Notes under the pieces: model-generated
Database searches by the model: none
Told to the model about the DNA's origin: nothing
Seen by the model: only the letters and a program-made list of their open reading frames with translations
Program-made: the position numbers and the translations under genes
Shown: positions 43,461 to 51,936 of the stretch, in pieces
Layout: each line of letters begins with the position of its first letter
Numbering within the stretch: the stretch's first letter is position 1
Source of the DNA: Microbacterium sp. SD291
Lineage (GTDB): Bacteria; Actinomycetota; Actinomycetes; Actinomycetales; Microbacteriaceae
Assembly: GCF_017355365.1 (NCBI RefSeq)
Contig: NZ_JADIJR010000015.1
Span: forward strand, 17,124-81,123
Direction: 5' to 3'
Length of the DNA stretch: 64,000 bases

Positions 43461-44258
43461 TCATGGCAGGTCGTCCCAGCCGCGCTGGGGCTCGCCGCAG
43501 TTCTCGCGGAACACGTACTGCGAGACGAGCTTGCGCTGGTGGCTCGACCAGTCGATGGCCGGCCGCCGCTGATCGGGCGGCAGGTAGCCGAGACGGTAGA
43601 CGGCCATCAGTTCGAGGTCGTCTGGCACTCGCAGCAGCGCGACGATCTCCTCCCAGCGGCCGGGAACCTCCATCGGGAACGAGATGAGCTGGATGCCCAT
43701 GCCGAGCTCGACGGTGGTGAGCCAGACGTTCTCCATCGCCGCGCCCATGCTGAACACCGAGTAGAACGACGAAAGCTGCCCCGGTCGGTACTCGCGGCGA
43801 TCGAGCATCACGGCGAGGAGCAGCGGGGAGCCGGCGACCAGCTTGTGGTTCTCCTCGCCCAGGGTCTTCGGCACGCCGAACGTGTTCATCAGCGTCTGAC
43901 CGCGCTTGGTGAACACCTGGCTCGTGAAGGGCCGCAGCGCCGCGGGGAGCCTGTCGAACAGCATCCCGCTGCGCTTCTCCTCCATCTCGGCCTGGCTGAA
44001 GCGGAAGTACGGCTTGTACCGCTCGAAGAAGGTGCCGTTCGACATCGCCTCGGTCATGCTCACGCCCGAGATGCGTGCGATCCGGTCGATCGTGTCGCGG
44101 CTCTCGATGACGACGAACCGCCACGGCTGGCTGTTCAGCTGCGAGGGAGCGCGCCCCGCGGCCTCGAGCAGGATCCGCTGATGCTCCTCCGACACCGGAT
44201 CGGGCAGGAACGGCCCGTTCGTGGTCTTGCGGCGGCGGATGGCGTCGAGCAGCTCCAT
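43461..44258 (-). CDS. Nitroreductase family protein
   Basis: This 265-residue FMN oxidoreductase has [17 protein letters not shown] with the phosphate-contacting Arg cluster at the N-terminus, [17 protein letters not shown] (FMN pocket, about residues 35-50) and [20 protein letters not shown] (dimer helix). An insertion around residues 85-125 ([24 protein letters not shown]) is larger than in the minimal family. NAD(P)H-dependent reduction of nitro groups, quinones or enones is expected; the native substrate is unknown. It starts 4 nt after the small membrane-protein gene and so shares its leaderless transcript. Confidence 0.9.
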   Translation of the reverse strand: MELLDAIRRRKTTNGPFLPDPVSEEHQRILLEAAGRAPSQLNSQPWRFVVIESRDTIDRIARISGVSMTEAMSNGTFFERYKPYFRFSQAEMEEKRSGMLFDRLPAALRPFTSQVFTKRGQTLMNTFGVPKTLGEENHKLVAGSPLLLAVMLDRREYRPGQLSSFYSVFSMGAAMENVWLTTVELGMGIQLISFPMEVPGRWEEIVALLRVPDDLELMAVYRLGYLPPDQRRPAIDWSSHQRKLVSQYVFRENCGEPQRGWDDLP

Positions 44259-44262
44259 GCAG

Positions 44263-44493
44263 TCACTTCCGGTCGGTGGCCAGATATGCGCAGACGAGGC
44301 CCGCGACGATGAACGGGGCCGCGGCGAGCGCGATGAGCGGATGCCGCCGGCCACGGGTGCCCACGTACGGAATGGCGGCGATCGGCGCGGCAGCCGGTGC
44401 GATGGCGAGAGCCGCACGGCGGCTCTCGCGCCTCGGTCGCCCCCACAGGAACGAGGAGAACGCGGCGGTGCGTCGGCTGCGGCGTAGGGCCAT
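44263..44493 (-). CDS. Small membrane protein of unknown function
   Basis: Seventy-six residues: a very basic N-terminus (MALRRSRRT, later RRESRR) and one or two hydrophobic stretches ([38 protein letters not shown]). I do not recognise a family. It is supported as real by a TAGGGT -10 box (complement of 44500-44505) exactly 6 nt before its ATG, the same layout as other genes here, and by its close linkage (4 nt) to the nitroreductase gene. Confidence 0.6.
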   Translation of the reverse strand: MALRRSRRTAAFSSFLWGRPRRESRRAALAIAPAAAPIAAIPYVGTRGRRHPLIALAAAPFIVAGLVCAYLATDRK

Positions 44494-44515
44494 GCGATGA
44501 CCCTACGCCGTGCCC

Positions 44516-45313
44516 CTACAGGTTCGCTTCCGCGTACACGCGGAGCGCGTCGCGGACGAACTCCGCGCCCTGGGTGCCACCCGCCGAGGTGGCGTAGTTC
44601 GCGCCGAAGCGCGGGTCGGCGACGTACATCTCGCCGAGTCCGAGCACGTACGCCTTGACGTCTCCGCCCGGCACCGCGGCCGGGGTGCCCGGAATGCCCG
44701 TGAGCCACTCCACGTGGCGCCGCGCGACGTCCTGAGCATCGGCGGATGCCGGGTCGATGCCGCTCTCCGCGGCGGCGATCCAGTCGCGCCCGAGGTCGGA
44801 CACGCGCTGCTGCCACTCGGAGCGCTCGGCATCCGTCATCCCCCGCCACCAGCGGTCGCTGTCGGCGTAGGCCTTCTTGCCCCAGCGCTCCTCGACCTCC
44901 TCCCGGTACCGGGTGTGGTCGAAGCCGTCGAACATGTTCTCTGCCATGAGTTCTTCACCTCCTCTCAATGCGTTGATGGTGGATTCGACCGACGCGATCT
45001 GCCGCGCCAGCCTGGCCTGCTCCTCGCGCAGCAGCGCGAGGTGGGTCTCGAGAGCCGATCCCGTATCCTGCTGGGCCCCTGAGCCTGTCGAAGGGTCGAG
45101 CACCTCGCCGATCTGCGGAAGTCCGAGACCGAGTTCGCGCAGCAGCAGGATCCGCTGCAGCCGCACGAGCGCGTGCTCGTCGTAGTGCCGGTAGCCGTTG
45201 TGCGCGATGCGCGTCGGCGGCAGCAGTCCGATGTCGTCGTAGTGACGCAGCGTTCTGCTTGTGGTGCCGGCAAGCCGGGCGATCTCCTGGATCGACCAGT
45301 CACGACGGTCCAT
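44516..45313 (-). CDS. MerR-family regulator with TipAS-like drug-binding domain
   Basis: This 265-residue activator has an N-terminal MerR winged helix ([39 protein letters not shown], here [21 protein letters not shown]) and a coiled-coil (about residues 85-120). The C-terminal TipAS domain (about 130-265) has [18 protein letters not shown] and WLTGIPG. TipAS domains bind thiopeptides and similar drugs. Between helix-turn-helix and coiled coil it carries [15 protein letters not shown], produced by an inserted REP-like sequence, which lengthens the linker. GGAGG precedes the ATG at 45313. Its own promoter has the 19-bp spacer typical of MerR control. Confidence 0.93.
   Translation of the reverse strand: MDRRDWSIQEIARLAGTTSRTLRHYDDIGLLPPTRIAHNGYRHYDEHALVRLQRILLLRELGLGLPQIGEVLDPSTGSGAQQDTGSALETHLALLREEQARLARQIASVESTINALRGGEELMAENMFDGFDHTRYREEVEERWGKKAYADSDRWWRGMTDAERSEWQQRVSDLGRDWIAAAESGIDPASADAQDVARRHVEWLTGIPGTPAAVPGGDVKAYVLGLGEMYVADPRFGANYATSAGGTQGAEFVRDALRVYAEANL
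45073..45095. repeat. REP-like 19-mer, copy 4, in the MerR gene
   Basis: CCCTGAGCCTGTCGAAGGG recurs here, about 8 kb from the helicase copies, and is translated as PSTGSGAQ in the linker of the MerR protein. Confidence 0.85.
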
Positions 45314-45342
45314 GACGCCTCCTTCCGTTCTCGGTTGCTTCC

Positions 45343-45373
45343 ACCGTAGAAGTTGACGTTGCGTCAATGTCAA
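45343..45373 (-). promoter_or_regulatory. MerR-type promoter with 19-bp spacer and palindromic operator
   Basis: On the minus strand, TTGACA (45368-45373) and TACGGT (45343-45348) are separated by exactly 19 bp. TTGACGTTGCGTCAA (45353-45367), a dyad with perfect 6-bp arms, fills the spacer. This is the classic layout in which a MerR protein untwists an overlong spacer to activate its own gene. Confidence 0.8.
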
Positions 45374-45469
45374 GCGGAGGCCGCCCGGAGTTCGCCGCGG
45401 GACCTGCGAGCAACCTCGCGGCAACATCTGCGCTATCCATCCGAAACCCGGAGTCGCTACGGTCGAAGC

Positions 45470-47944
45470 GTGACCGCCACGCATCCCCTCGCCCTCGCCC
45501 CCGTGACCGCTCCGCCGCGCACCGCCGACGCGTTCGCCGCGCAGTTCCTGCACAACCTCAACTTCGACAGGGGCGTCGCCCTGTCGGCATCCAGTGCGAA
45601 CGATCGCTACCTGGCGCTCGCGCACACCGTACGCGACCACCTGATGGCGCAATGGCTGGAGGACCTGAGGCACCAGAAGCAGACGCAGGCGAAGTCCGTC
45701 TGCTACCTCTCCGCCGAGTACCTGCTCGGCAGGCAGCTCGATAACAACCTCCTCGCCGGCGGTCTCGCAGAAGTCGCCGCGGAGGCCCTCTCCGCGTGCG
45801 GGGTCGACCTCGACGAGCTGCGAGCGCATGAGGTCGAGCCCGGTCTCGGCAACGGCGGGCTCGGCCGCCTCGCGGCCTGCTTCATCGACTCGCTCGCGAC
45901 CCTCGGCGCGCCCAGCATCGGTTACGGCATCCGCTACGAGTACGGGATCTTCCGGCAGACGTTCGTCGACGGCCAGCAGGTGGAGCAGCCGGATGCCTGG
46001 CTGTCGCTCGGCTCGCCGTGGGAGGTCGCGCGCCCCGAGGAGGCGCAGACCATCGCGTTCGGCGGTCACACCGAGACCTTCGACGAGCAGGGGGTCTCAC
46101 GCACCCGGTGGATCCCCGCCTGGACGGTGCAGGCGGTGCCGTACAACCTCATGGTCCCGGGATTCCAGAACGGCCGCGTGAACACCCTGCGCCTGTGGAG
46201 CGCGAAGGCCACGAACGCCTTCGACCTCCGGATCTTCAACTCCGGCGACTACGAGGAGGCCGTGCGCGCGCAGACCTTCGCCGAGAACATCTCGAAGGTG
46301 CTGTACCCCGAGGACTCCACCCCGCAGGGCAAGGAGCTGCGCCTCCAGCAGCAGTACTTCTTCGTCGCGGCATCCATCCACGACTTCCTCGGCACCATGC
46401 TCTCCGAGGACTACGACCTGTCGAACCTGCCCGCGCGCGTGATCTTCCAGCTGAACGACACGCACCCGGTGATCGCGGTGCCCGAGCTCATGCGCGTGCT
46501 CGTCGACGAGAAGGGGATGCCGTGGGATGCCGCGTGGGCGATCACGCGGCAGTGCTTCGCGTACACGTGTCACACGCTGCTCCCCGAGGCTCTCGAGGTC
46601 TGGCCGGTCGAGCTGCTCGGCCGGCTCCTGCCCCGCCATCTGGAGATCATCTACCGGATCAACGAGGAGTTCCTCGCCGAGGTGCGCGAGCGCTACGGCG
46701 ACGACGAGATGCGCATCCGCAACATGTCGATCATCGTCGAGCATCCGGTCCGCTCCGTGCGGATGGCGTACCTCGCGACGGTCGCCGGCGCCAAGGTGAA
46801 CGGCGTGGCCGAGCTGCACTCCCAGCTGCTGCGCGACAAGGTGCTGACGGACTTCGACGACTTCTACCCGGAGAAGTTCACCAACGTCACCAACGGCGTC
46901 ACCCCCCGGCGCTTCCTGCGTCTCGCCAACCCCGAGCTCTCCGATCTCATCACCGAGGCGATCGGAGACGGCTGGGTCACGGATCTCGCGCGCCTGCGGG
47001 AGCTCGAGCCGCTCGCGGAGGACGCGGGTTTCCGCGCCGCATTCGGCGAGGTGAAGGCGGCGAACAAGCGTCGCCTGAACGACGTGCTGCGTGAGCGCGA
47101 CGGCCTCGAAGTCGGTGACGGGCACATGCTCGACGTGATGGTGAAGCGCCTGCACGAGTACAAGCGCCAGATGCTCAAGGTGCTGCACATCGTGTCGACC
47201 TACGAGGGCGTGGTCTCGGGGCGGATCGCGGCATCCGACGTCCAGCCCCGCACCGCGATCTTCGGCGCCAAGGCCGCGCCTGGCTACGCGATGGCGAAGC
47301 GCATCATCCACCTGATCAACGCCGTCGGCTCGGTCGTCAACGCGGATCCCCGGCTCGAAGGGCGCCTGAAAGTCGTCTTCCCGCCGAACTACAACGTGAC
47401 GCTCGCCGAGCGGGTGATCCCCGCCGCCGACCTGTCGGAGCAGATCTCGCTCGCCGGCAAGGAGGCGTCCGGCACCGGCAACATGAAGTTCGCGCTGAAC
47501 GGGGCGCTCACGATCGGCACGGACGACGGCGCGAACGTCGAGATCCGCGAGCTCGTCGGCGACGAGAACTTCTTCCTGTTCGGGATGAGCGAGCCCGAGG
47601 CCGAGGCGCTCACAGTGAGCGGCTACCGGCCGAGCGAGTACTACCAGGCGGACGCAGGGCTGCGCGCCGCCGTCGACCTGATCGCGTCCGGCGCGTTCTC
47701 CGGCGGCGACCGCTCGGTGTTCGAGCCGGTGGTGTCGAACCTGCTCTACGAGGACAGGTTCATGGTGCTCGCCGACTACGCCCCGTACATCGCCGCACAG
47801 GAGCGGGTGGATGCCGTATACGCCGATCACGACGCCTGGACGCGATCCGCGATCCTCAACGTCGCCCGCACCGGGTTCTTCTCGTCGGACCGCTCGATCC
47901 GCGACTACATCGACCGGATCTGGCACACGCCGCCGCTGGACTGA
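45470..47944 (+). CDS. glgP: Glycogen/starch/alpha-glucan phosphorylase
   Basis: This 824-residue enzyme releases glucose-1-phosphate from the ends of glycogen or maltodextrin. The pyridoxal-phosphate Lys lies in EASGTGNMKFALNG, followed by TIGTDDGANVEI. ACFIDSLATLGAPSIGYGIRYEYGIF and FQLNDTHP are further catalytic blocks. The length equals that of standard GlgP. I choose the GTG at 45470 because TACGGT (45458-45463) precedes it by 6 nt; the extra 39 codons upstream belong to the promoter region. It is the only glycogen gene in the window and is monocistronic. Confidence 0.97.
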   Translation: MTATHPLALAPVTAPPRTADAFAAQFLHNLNFDRGVALSASSANDRYLALAHTVRDHLMAQWLEDLRHQKQTQAKSVCYLSAEYLLGRQLDNNLLAGGLAEVAAEALSACGVDLDELRAHEVEPGLGNGGLGRLAACFIDSLATLGAPSIGYGIRYEYGIFRQTFVDGQQVEQPDAWLSLGSPWEVARPEEAQTIAFGGHTETFDEQGVSRTRWIPAWTVQAVPYNLMVPGFQNGRVNTLRLWSAKATNAFDLRIFNSGDYEEAVRAQTFAENISKVLYPEDSTPQGKELRLQQQYFFVAASIHDFLGTMLSEDYDLSNLPARVIFQLNDTHPVIAVPELMRVLVDEKGMPWDAAWAITRQCFAYTCHTLLPEALEVWPVELLGRLLPRHLEIIYRINEEFLAEVRERYGDDEMRIRNMSIIVEHPVRSVRMAYLATVAGAKVNGVAELHSQLLRDKVLTDFDDFYPEKFTNVTNGVTPRRFLRLANPELSDLITEAIGDGWVTDLARLRELEPLAEDAGFRAAFGEVKAANKRRLNDVLRERDGLEVGDGHMLDVMVKRLHEYKRQMLKVLHIVSTYEGVVSGRIAASDVQPRTAIFGAKAAPGYAMAKRIIHLINAVGSVVNADPRLEGRLKVVFPPNYNVTLAERVIPAADLSEQISLAGKEASGTGNMKFALNGALTIGTDDGANVEIRELVGDENFFLFGMSEPEAEALTVSGYRPSEYYQADAGLRAAVDLIASGAFSGGDRSVFEPVVSNLLYEDRFMVLADYAPYIAAQERVDAVYADHDAWTRSAILNVARTGFFSSDRSIRDYIDRIWHTPPLD

Positions 47945-47976
47945 CCTGGCAGGTTGCCGAGAGCCGGTCCCAGAGG

Positions 47977-48028
47977 TTGACAAAGTCGAGATATATCGTG
48001 TTACAGTGCTCAAACACGATATATCGTG
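47977..48028 (+). promoter_or_regulatory. Promoter with two ATATAT palindromes before the DUF4097-padR operon
   Basis: TTGACA (47977-47982) and TACAGT (48002-48007) form a promoter with 19-bp spacing. CGAGATATATCGTG (47987-48000) fills the spacer, and CACGATATATCGTG (48015-48028), a perfect 14-bp palindrome, lies downstream of the start point, 28 bp on. The AT-rich core stands out in this GC-rich sequence. The PadR protein encoded in the operon is the likely ligand. Confidence 0.8.
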
Positions 48029-48053
48029 ATCCCTCAACCCAGGAGAAGCAGAC

Positions 48054-48893
48054 ATGACCGAGAAGTGGCTCATCGCCCCCGGCGAGGAACGCGTGATCGA
48101 CATCGAGAACGTCAGCAGGCTGAAGATCGGCCTCGTCGGCGGACAGGTCGACGTGATCGCGCACGACGAGCCGGGCATCCGCATCGAGGTGCACGGCGTC
48201 ACCATCAAGGACCTCCGCGTCGAATCGAACGACGGCGAGGTCGAGATCGACCACCCGCAGCTCGGCTGGGACAACTTCCTCGAGGTGTTCCGCAACTTCG
48301 GCTCGGGCGGCCCCAAGGCCGAGGTGAGCGTGGCAGTCCCCCGCTCGATCGCCCTGAACCTCGGCGTGGTGAGCGCAGGGGCGCTGGTCTCCGGCATCCG
48401 CAACGACGCCCGGCTGAACACGGTCTCCGGCGACATCATCGTCGACACCCTGATCGGCGATCTGACGGTCAACACGGTGTCGGGCGACGTGCAGGTGCGC
48501 GGGCTCACCGGATCGATCAACGCGAACAGCGTCTCCGGCGACATCGCCGTGACCGGCACCGTGCGCAAGGCCACGGTCGACATCGTCTCCGGCGCGACGC
48601 TGGTGGATGCCGCGGGCGACGTGAACACGATCACCGTGAACTCCGTGTCGGGCGGCACCACGGTGCGCCTGGATGAGTCGCTCGCCGCGAACTACGTGGT
48701 GCGCTCGCTGAGCGGGCGGCTGCTGATCGACGGCGTCGAGCGCAGCTCGTCGGGCCCGAGCAACTACTCGGGTTCGTCCGGTGAGCTCGCCGGCCGCTTC
48801 GTCGACCTTCGGGCCAACTCCGTCTCCGGCGGGGTCACCGTGCTCCGCCGCGCGCCGCAGACCATCACGAACGATGCGGAGTGGGAAGCATGA
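48054..48893 (+). CDS. DUF4097 family beta-helical protein
   Basis: This 279-residue protein of unknown function consists of a right-handed repeat with period of about 20-22 residues. NTVSGDI, NTVSGDV, NSVSGDI, DIVSGAT, NSVSGGT, RSLSGR and NSVSGGV mark successive turns. DUF4097 is an adhesin-like beta-solenoid found beside PadR or LiaF/PspC stress genes; it has no signal peptide here, so it is cytoplasmic or binds the membrane face. It is co-transcribed and overlaps the PadR gene by ATGA. GGAGAAG precedes the ATG. A role in sensing the same stress as the PadR regulator is inferred. Confidence 0.9.
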   Translation: MTEKWLIAPGEERVIDIENVSRLKIGLVGGQVDVIAHDEPGIRIEVHGVTIKDLRVESNDGEVEIDHPQLGWDNFLEVFRNFGSGGPKAEVSVAVPRSIALNLGVVSAGALVSGIRNDARLNTVSGDIIVDTLIGDLTVNTVSGDVQVRGLTGSINANSVSGDIAVTGTVRKATVDIVSGATLVDAAGDVNTITVNSVSGGTTVRLDESLAANYVVRSLSGRLLIDGVERSSSGPSNYSGSSGELAGRFVDLRANSVSGGVTVLRRAPQTITNDAEWEA

Positions 48894-49519
48894 GCCCCGC
48901 CGTCTTCTCCCACGGCGACCTGCGGCTGTACCTGCTGTCGCTGCTCGCCGAGGCGCCGCAGCACGGCTACGGCATCATCCAGGCGCTCACCGACCGCACC
49001 GGCGGCACCTACACCCCGAGCGCCGGCACGATCTACCCGCGCCTCGCGAAGCTCGAGGAGGAGGGGATGGTGACCAAGACCGTCGACGGCCGCACCACGA
49101 TCTACGCGATCACGGATGCCGGACGCGCCGAGCTCGCGTCGCGCGAGGGCGACCTGGCCGGGATCGAGGCCGGGCTCACCGATTCGGTCCGGCTGATCGC
49201 GAACGAGGTGCGGCAGAGCGTGAAGGAGGCGATGAAGAGCCTTCGGGCCGACCTCGCCAGCGCCGAGAAGGACGAGCGCCAGGCGTCGAAGAGCCGCCCG
49301 CGCACGCCCGTCGACGACGAGCGCATCATCAGCCGCGAGGAGATGCACCGAGCGGATGCCGCGATCAACGCGTTCCGCGCACGCGTGCGCACAGACCTGC
49401 GCACGCACGTCGCCAGAGGCGGGCTGCTTCCGGCATCCGTCGTCAACGACCTCGACGACGCACTGGATGCCGCGGCCCGCGGGGTCACCGCGGCGCTCGC
49501 CTCGCTCAACGGGCGCTGA
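48890..49519 (+). CDS. PadR-family transcriptional repressor
   Basis: This 209-residue regulator has a PadR winged helix (about residues 8-85): GDLRLYLLSLLAEAPQHGYGI, TPSAGTIYPRLAKLEEEGMV and ITDAGRAEL. A long helical C-terminal region (about 100-209) is charged and probably dimerises. The ATG at 48890 overlaps the DUF4097 stop; the GTG at 48881 is possible but less likely. It probably binds the two ATATAT palindromes before the operon and represses it until an unknown signal, often a phenolic or membrane-active compound, appears. Confidence 0.93.
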   Translation: MSPAVFSHGDLRLYLLSLLAEAPQHGYGIIQALTDRTGGTYTPSAGTIYPRLAKLEEEGMVTKTVDGRTTIYAITDAGRAELASREGDLAGIEAGLTDSVRLIANEVRQSVKEAMKSLRADLASAEKDERQASKSRPRTPVDDERIISREEMHRADAAINAFRARVRTDLRTHVARGGLLPASVVNDLDDALDAAARGVTAALASLNGR

Positions 49520-49525
49520 GCCCTC

Positions 49526-49571
49526 GGCATCCGCTCTGTCCCCCGCTCACGAGGGTGGCGGAGCGGATGCC
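49526..49571. terminator. Bidirectional hairpin between padR and the stress-protein gene
   Basis: GGCATCCGCTC (49526-49536) pairs perfectly with GAGCGGATGCC (49561-49571). It lies between the converging stops at 49519 and 49582. The arms contain GCATCC and GGATGC, the hexamer over-represented in the window. Confidence 0.7.
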
Positions 49572-49581
49572 GGCGGCCCGA

Positions 49582-50124
49582 CTACTCCGTCCAGATCTCC
49601 TTCTGGTCGTCCGGGACGGGCTCGCCGAGCGGCACGACGAGGATGGAGCGGTGCTGGCGGTGCGCGAGGCGGGCGGCGACCGAACCGGTGAAGAACTCCC
49701 GGATCGACTCGCCGATGCCGCGCTTGCGCGTGCCGACGACGATCAGCTGGGCATCGAGCTTGTTCGCGAGCTGCTTGATCGCGAGGGCAGGGTCGCCGAC
49801 GAGCTGCCGGGCGGTCCAGGTGAGTCCCGTTCCGTCGAGCGCGGCCGCGGCGGCGGCCTGCACCGCCTCGAACTCGGCGGCGCCGGCCTCGAAGTTGATG
49901 TCGATCGGCGCGGAGTGCACGTAGCCGTCCGGATCCTCGTAGGTGACGAAGCGGGTGACGTCGACGTGCGCGACGACGAGCGGGACTCCGAGCAGCCGCG
50001 CATAGCGCATGGCCTCGTCCAGCACGTGCGGCGCCTGGTCGGGCTGCATCCCGACGATGACCGCCTTCTGCAGGGCCGCGTTCTGGGCGGACTCCTCGGA
50101 CGGAGTGGAGGTGCTGTCGGTCAT
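49582..50124 (-). CDS. Universal stress protein (UspA family)
   Basis: This 180-residue single-domain Usp has the ATP-binding pattern near the C-terminal end: VVGTRKRGIGESIREFFTGSVAARLAHRQHRSILVVP, that is G-x2-R-x-G... G-S-x4-L-x7-P/I-V. An N-terminal tail of about 20 residues precedes the first strand (AVIVGMQPDQAPHVL). An insertion with TYEDPDGYVHSAPIDI follows strand 2. A general stress or dormancy function is presumed. GGAGC is placed before the ATG. It is divergent from the DUF3073 gene. Confidence 0.9.
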   Translation of the reverse strand: MTDSTSTPSEESAQNAALQKAVIVGMQPDQAPHVLDEAMRYARLLGVPLVVAHVDVTRFVTYEDPDGYVHSAPIDINFEAGAAEFEAVQAAAAAALDGTGLTWTARQLVGDPALAIKQLANKLDAQLIVVGTRKRGIGESIREFFTGSVAARLAHRQHRSILVVPLGEPVPDDQKEIWTE

Positions 50125-50272
50125 GAGATCGCTCCAATCGCCAGCCTGGCATCAGCCAGAGGGTCTTTCCCGCATGCTATTCTGAATGCTACTCTTACCG
50201 GCCGCGAGCCGGTGTCGTGAATGCATCGGGCCCTTGGTTGCCCGCAGCTTAACTCGTGAGGGGGTCTCGCGC

Positions 50273-50461
50273 ATGGGCCGTGGCCGTCAAAAGGCGAAAC
50301 ACACCAAAATCGCCCGCGAACTCAAGTCGTTCAGTCCGTCTGTGAACTATTCGGCTCTGGAACGCGAGCTCGGGCATCCGAGCGACTCGGAACCCGAGTA
50401 CGTCGACAAGTGGGCGGATGAATACGCCGACGAAGACGAGGACGAATTGGAAAAGGCTTAG
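50273..50461 (+). CDS. DUF3073 protein
   Basis: This 62-residue actinobacterial protein has a basic N-terminus (MGRGRQKAKHTKIAREL) and an acidic C-terminus (YVDKWADEYADEDEDELEKA), the standard DUF3073 pattern. The family is strongly conserved but has no known role; the charge split suggests nucleic-acid or protein contact. GAGGGGG precedes the ATG at 50273. Promoter-like TATTCT (50178-50183) and TACTCT (50190-50195) would give a leader of about 80-90 nt, containing an ACCGGC/GCCGGT hairpin. Confidence 0.92.
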   Translation: MGRGRQKAKHTKIARELKSFSPSVNYSALERELGHPSDSEPEYVDKWADEYADEDEDELEKA

Positions 50462-50480
50462 CCGCTTTCCGCTCGTCGTC

Positions 50481-50503
50481 ACCCCCGTGCGTCGCACGGG
50501 GGT
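50481..50503. terminator. Terminator after the DUF3073 gene
   Basis: ACCCCCGTGC (50481-50490), loop GTC, and GCACGGGGGT (50494-50503) form a perfect 10-bp stem followed by TTCGT. It lies 20 nt after the stop and is the best canonical terminator in the window. Confidence 0.9.
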
Positions 50504-50634
50504 TTCGTCGTGCCGATGCCGCTCTCTCCCGGGCTGATGTGGCGGGACCGGCGTGCCATCGACGAGGTTCCGCGACGAGCCACACCAGGAAGGCGGCCGG
50601 CGACCCGCAGGCGCCGATCTGAGCAGGCCGCGTC

Positions 50635-51936
50635 TCACCAGCGCCCGTGCCGGCGCTCCCACTCCTCTTCGACCGTGCTGCGGCGGCCGGCGATGTACCC
50701 CGCGGGGATCGATGCCACCAGCACGGCGGCGAGGACCAGCAGCGGGACCTGCCATGCTCCGGTCACGTCGTGCAGGAATCCGATCAGCAGCGGGAACACC
50801 GCGGCGAGCGCGTAGCCGAAGCTCTGCACGAAGCCGCTCAGCGCGACGGCGCTCTCGGGGGTGCGCGCGCGGATGCTCAGCAGCACGAGACTCAGCGGGA
50901 ACAGCAGCGCGCACAGCCCGAAGACGCCCACCCACAGCGGAAGTGCCGCGGTCGGGGCGATCAGGAGGCCGGTGAGGCCGGCGAGACCGCAGGCGACCCC
51001 GACGAAGTACAGCGGCCTGGTCGCCTGGAAGCGCACGACGAGCACCGGCACGACGAGAGATGCGGGCAGCCCCACCAGCGCGAACAGCGACAGCAGCAGA
51101 CCGGCGCCGGCAGGGGTGACCCCGCCGATGTCGACGAGCATGGTCGGCATCCAGGCGAAGGAGACGTAGGCCATCGTGGACGAGGTGCCGAACACCGCGG
51201 CGATCGCCCATGCGAGCGGTATGCGCCGGAGCCTGCCGAAGATCCTCGGATTCGCGGGCGACGTCGTGATCGGCCCCGTCGCGATCGAGGCCGCGTCCTG
51301 GCGCCCGTCGTCTTCAGGCGCAGGCTCCCGCAGGACGGGCGGCGTCTCGGGTACGGAGGCGCTCCGGCCGGTGACGATGAGGGTGATCCACGGCACGAGA
51401 GCGATCGCGGCGAACACCCCCCAGAGACCGAGCGACACCCGCCAGCCGAGCGAGTCGGCGACCGGGACGGCGACCATCGGCGGCAGGAAGGTCGACACCG
51501 CCATCGTCGTCGAGTAGACCGTCATCATCAGGCCGAGCCGGTCGGGGAAGTACTTCTTGACCAGCGGCGGCAGCAGCACGTTGCCCGAGCCGACCCCCGC
51601 GAAGACCACCACGGTGGCCGCGAACAGCGTCGACGAGTCGACGGCGAAGCCGCGCAGCAGGAGCCCGGCCGTCATCAGCGAGATCGCGATGACGGCGACG
51701 CGCTCGAGCCCGTACCGTCGCTCCACGAGCGGCGTGAGCAGGCCGAACAACGCGAAGCACACCGGCGGGGCTGCGCCGATGAGTCCGACCACGGCGGGCG
51801 AGACGGGGAAGTCGACCGCGACGTGGTCGATCACCGGGGACAGCGACGCGACCGCCGAGCGCAGCGAGAAGGCGACCAGCACGATGCCGAGCAGGGCGAG
51901 CGCCCGCCCCTGCCAGAGCGGCCGGCCCTTGGTCAC
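50635..51936 (-). CDS. CynX/NimT-type MFS transporter
   Basis: This 433-residue carrier has 12 predicted segments. AFSLRSAVASLSPVIDHVA in segment 1 and PPVCFALFGLLTPLVERRYGLERV (a motif-A variant) match the CynX/NimT group, which moves cyanate, nitroimidazoles or small anions. An Ala/Pro/Asp-rich loop of about 40 residues lies in the middle. The GTG at 51936 overlaps the purF stop as GTGA; an ATG at 51960 is possible but would overlap purF by 28 nt. Co-transcription with purF may be read-through rather than a functional link. Confidence 0.85.
   Translation of the reverse strand: MTKGRPLWQGRALALLGIVLVAFSLRSAVASLSPVIDHVAVDFPVSPAVVGLIGAAPPVCFALFGLLTPLVERRYGLERVAVIAISLMTAGLLLRGFAVDSSTLFAATVVVFAGVGSGNVLLPPLVKKYFPDRLGLMMTVYSTTMAVSTFLPPMVAVPVADSLGWRVSLGLWGVFAAIALVPWITLIVTGRSASVPETPPVLREPAPEDDGRQDAASIATGPITTSPANPRIFGRLRRIPLAWAIAAVFGTSSTMAYVSFAWMPTMLVDIGGVTPAGAGLLLSLFALVGLPASLVVPVLVVRFQATRPLYFVGVACGLAGLTGLLIAPTAALPLWVGVFGLCALLFPLSLVLLSIRARTPESAVALSGFVQSFGYALAAVFPLLIGFLHDVTGAWQVPLLVLAAVLVASIPAGYIAGRRSTVEEEWERRHGRW

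Noticed and set aside
46097..48661. An 854-codon frame antisense to glgP and DUF4097
   Set aside because: Shadow of two strongly supported genes; no motif and no start signal.
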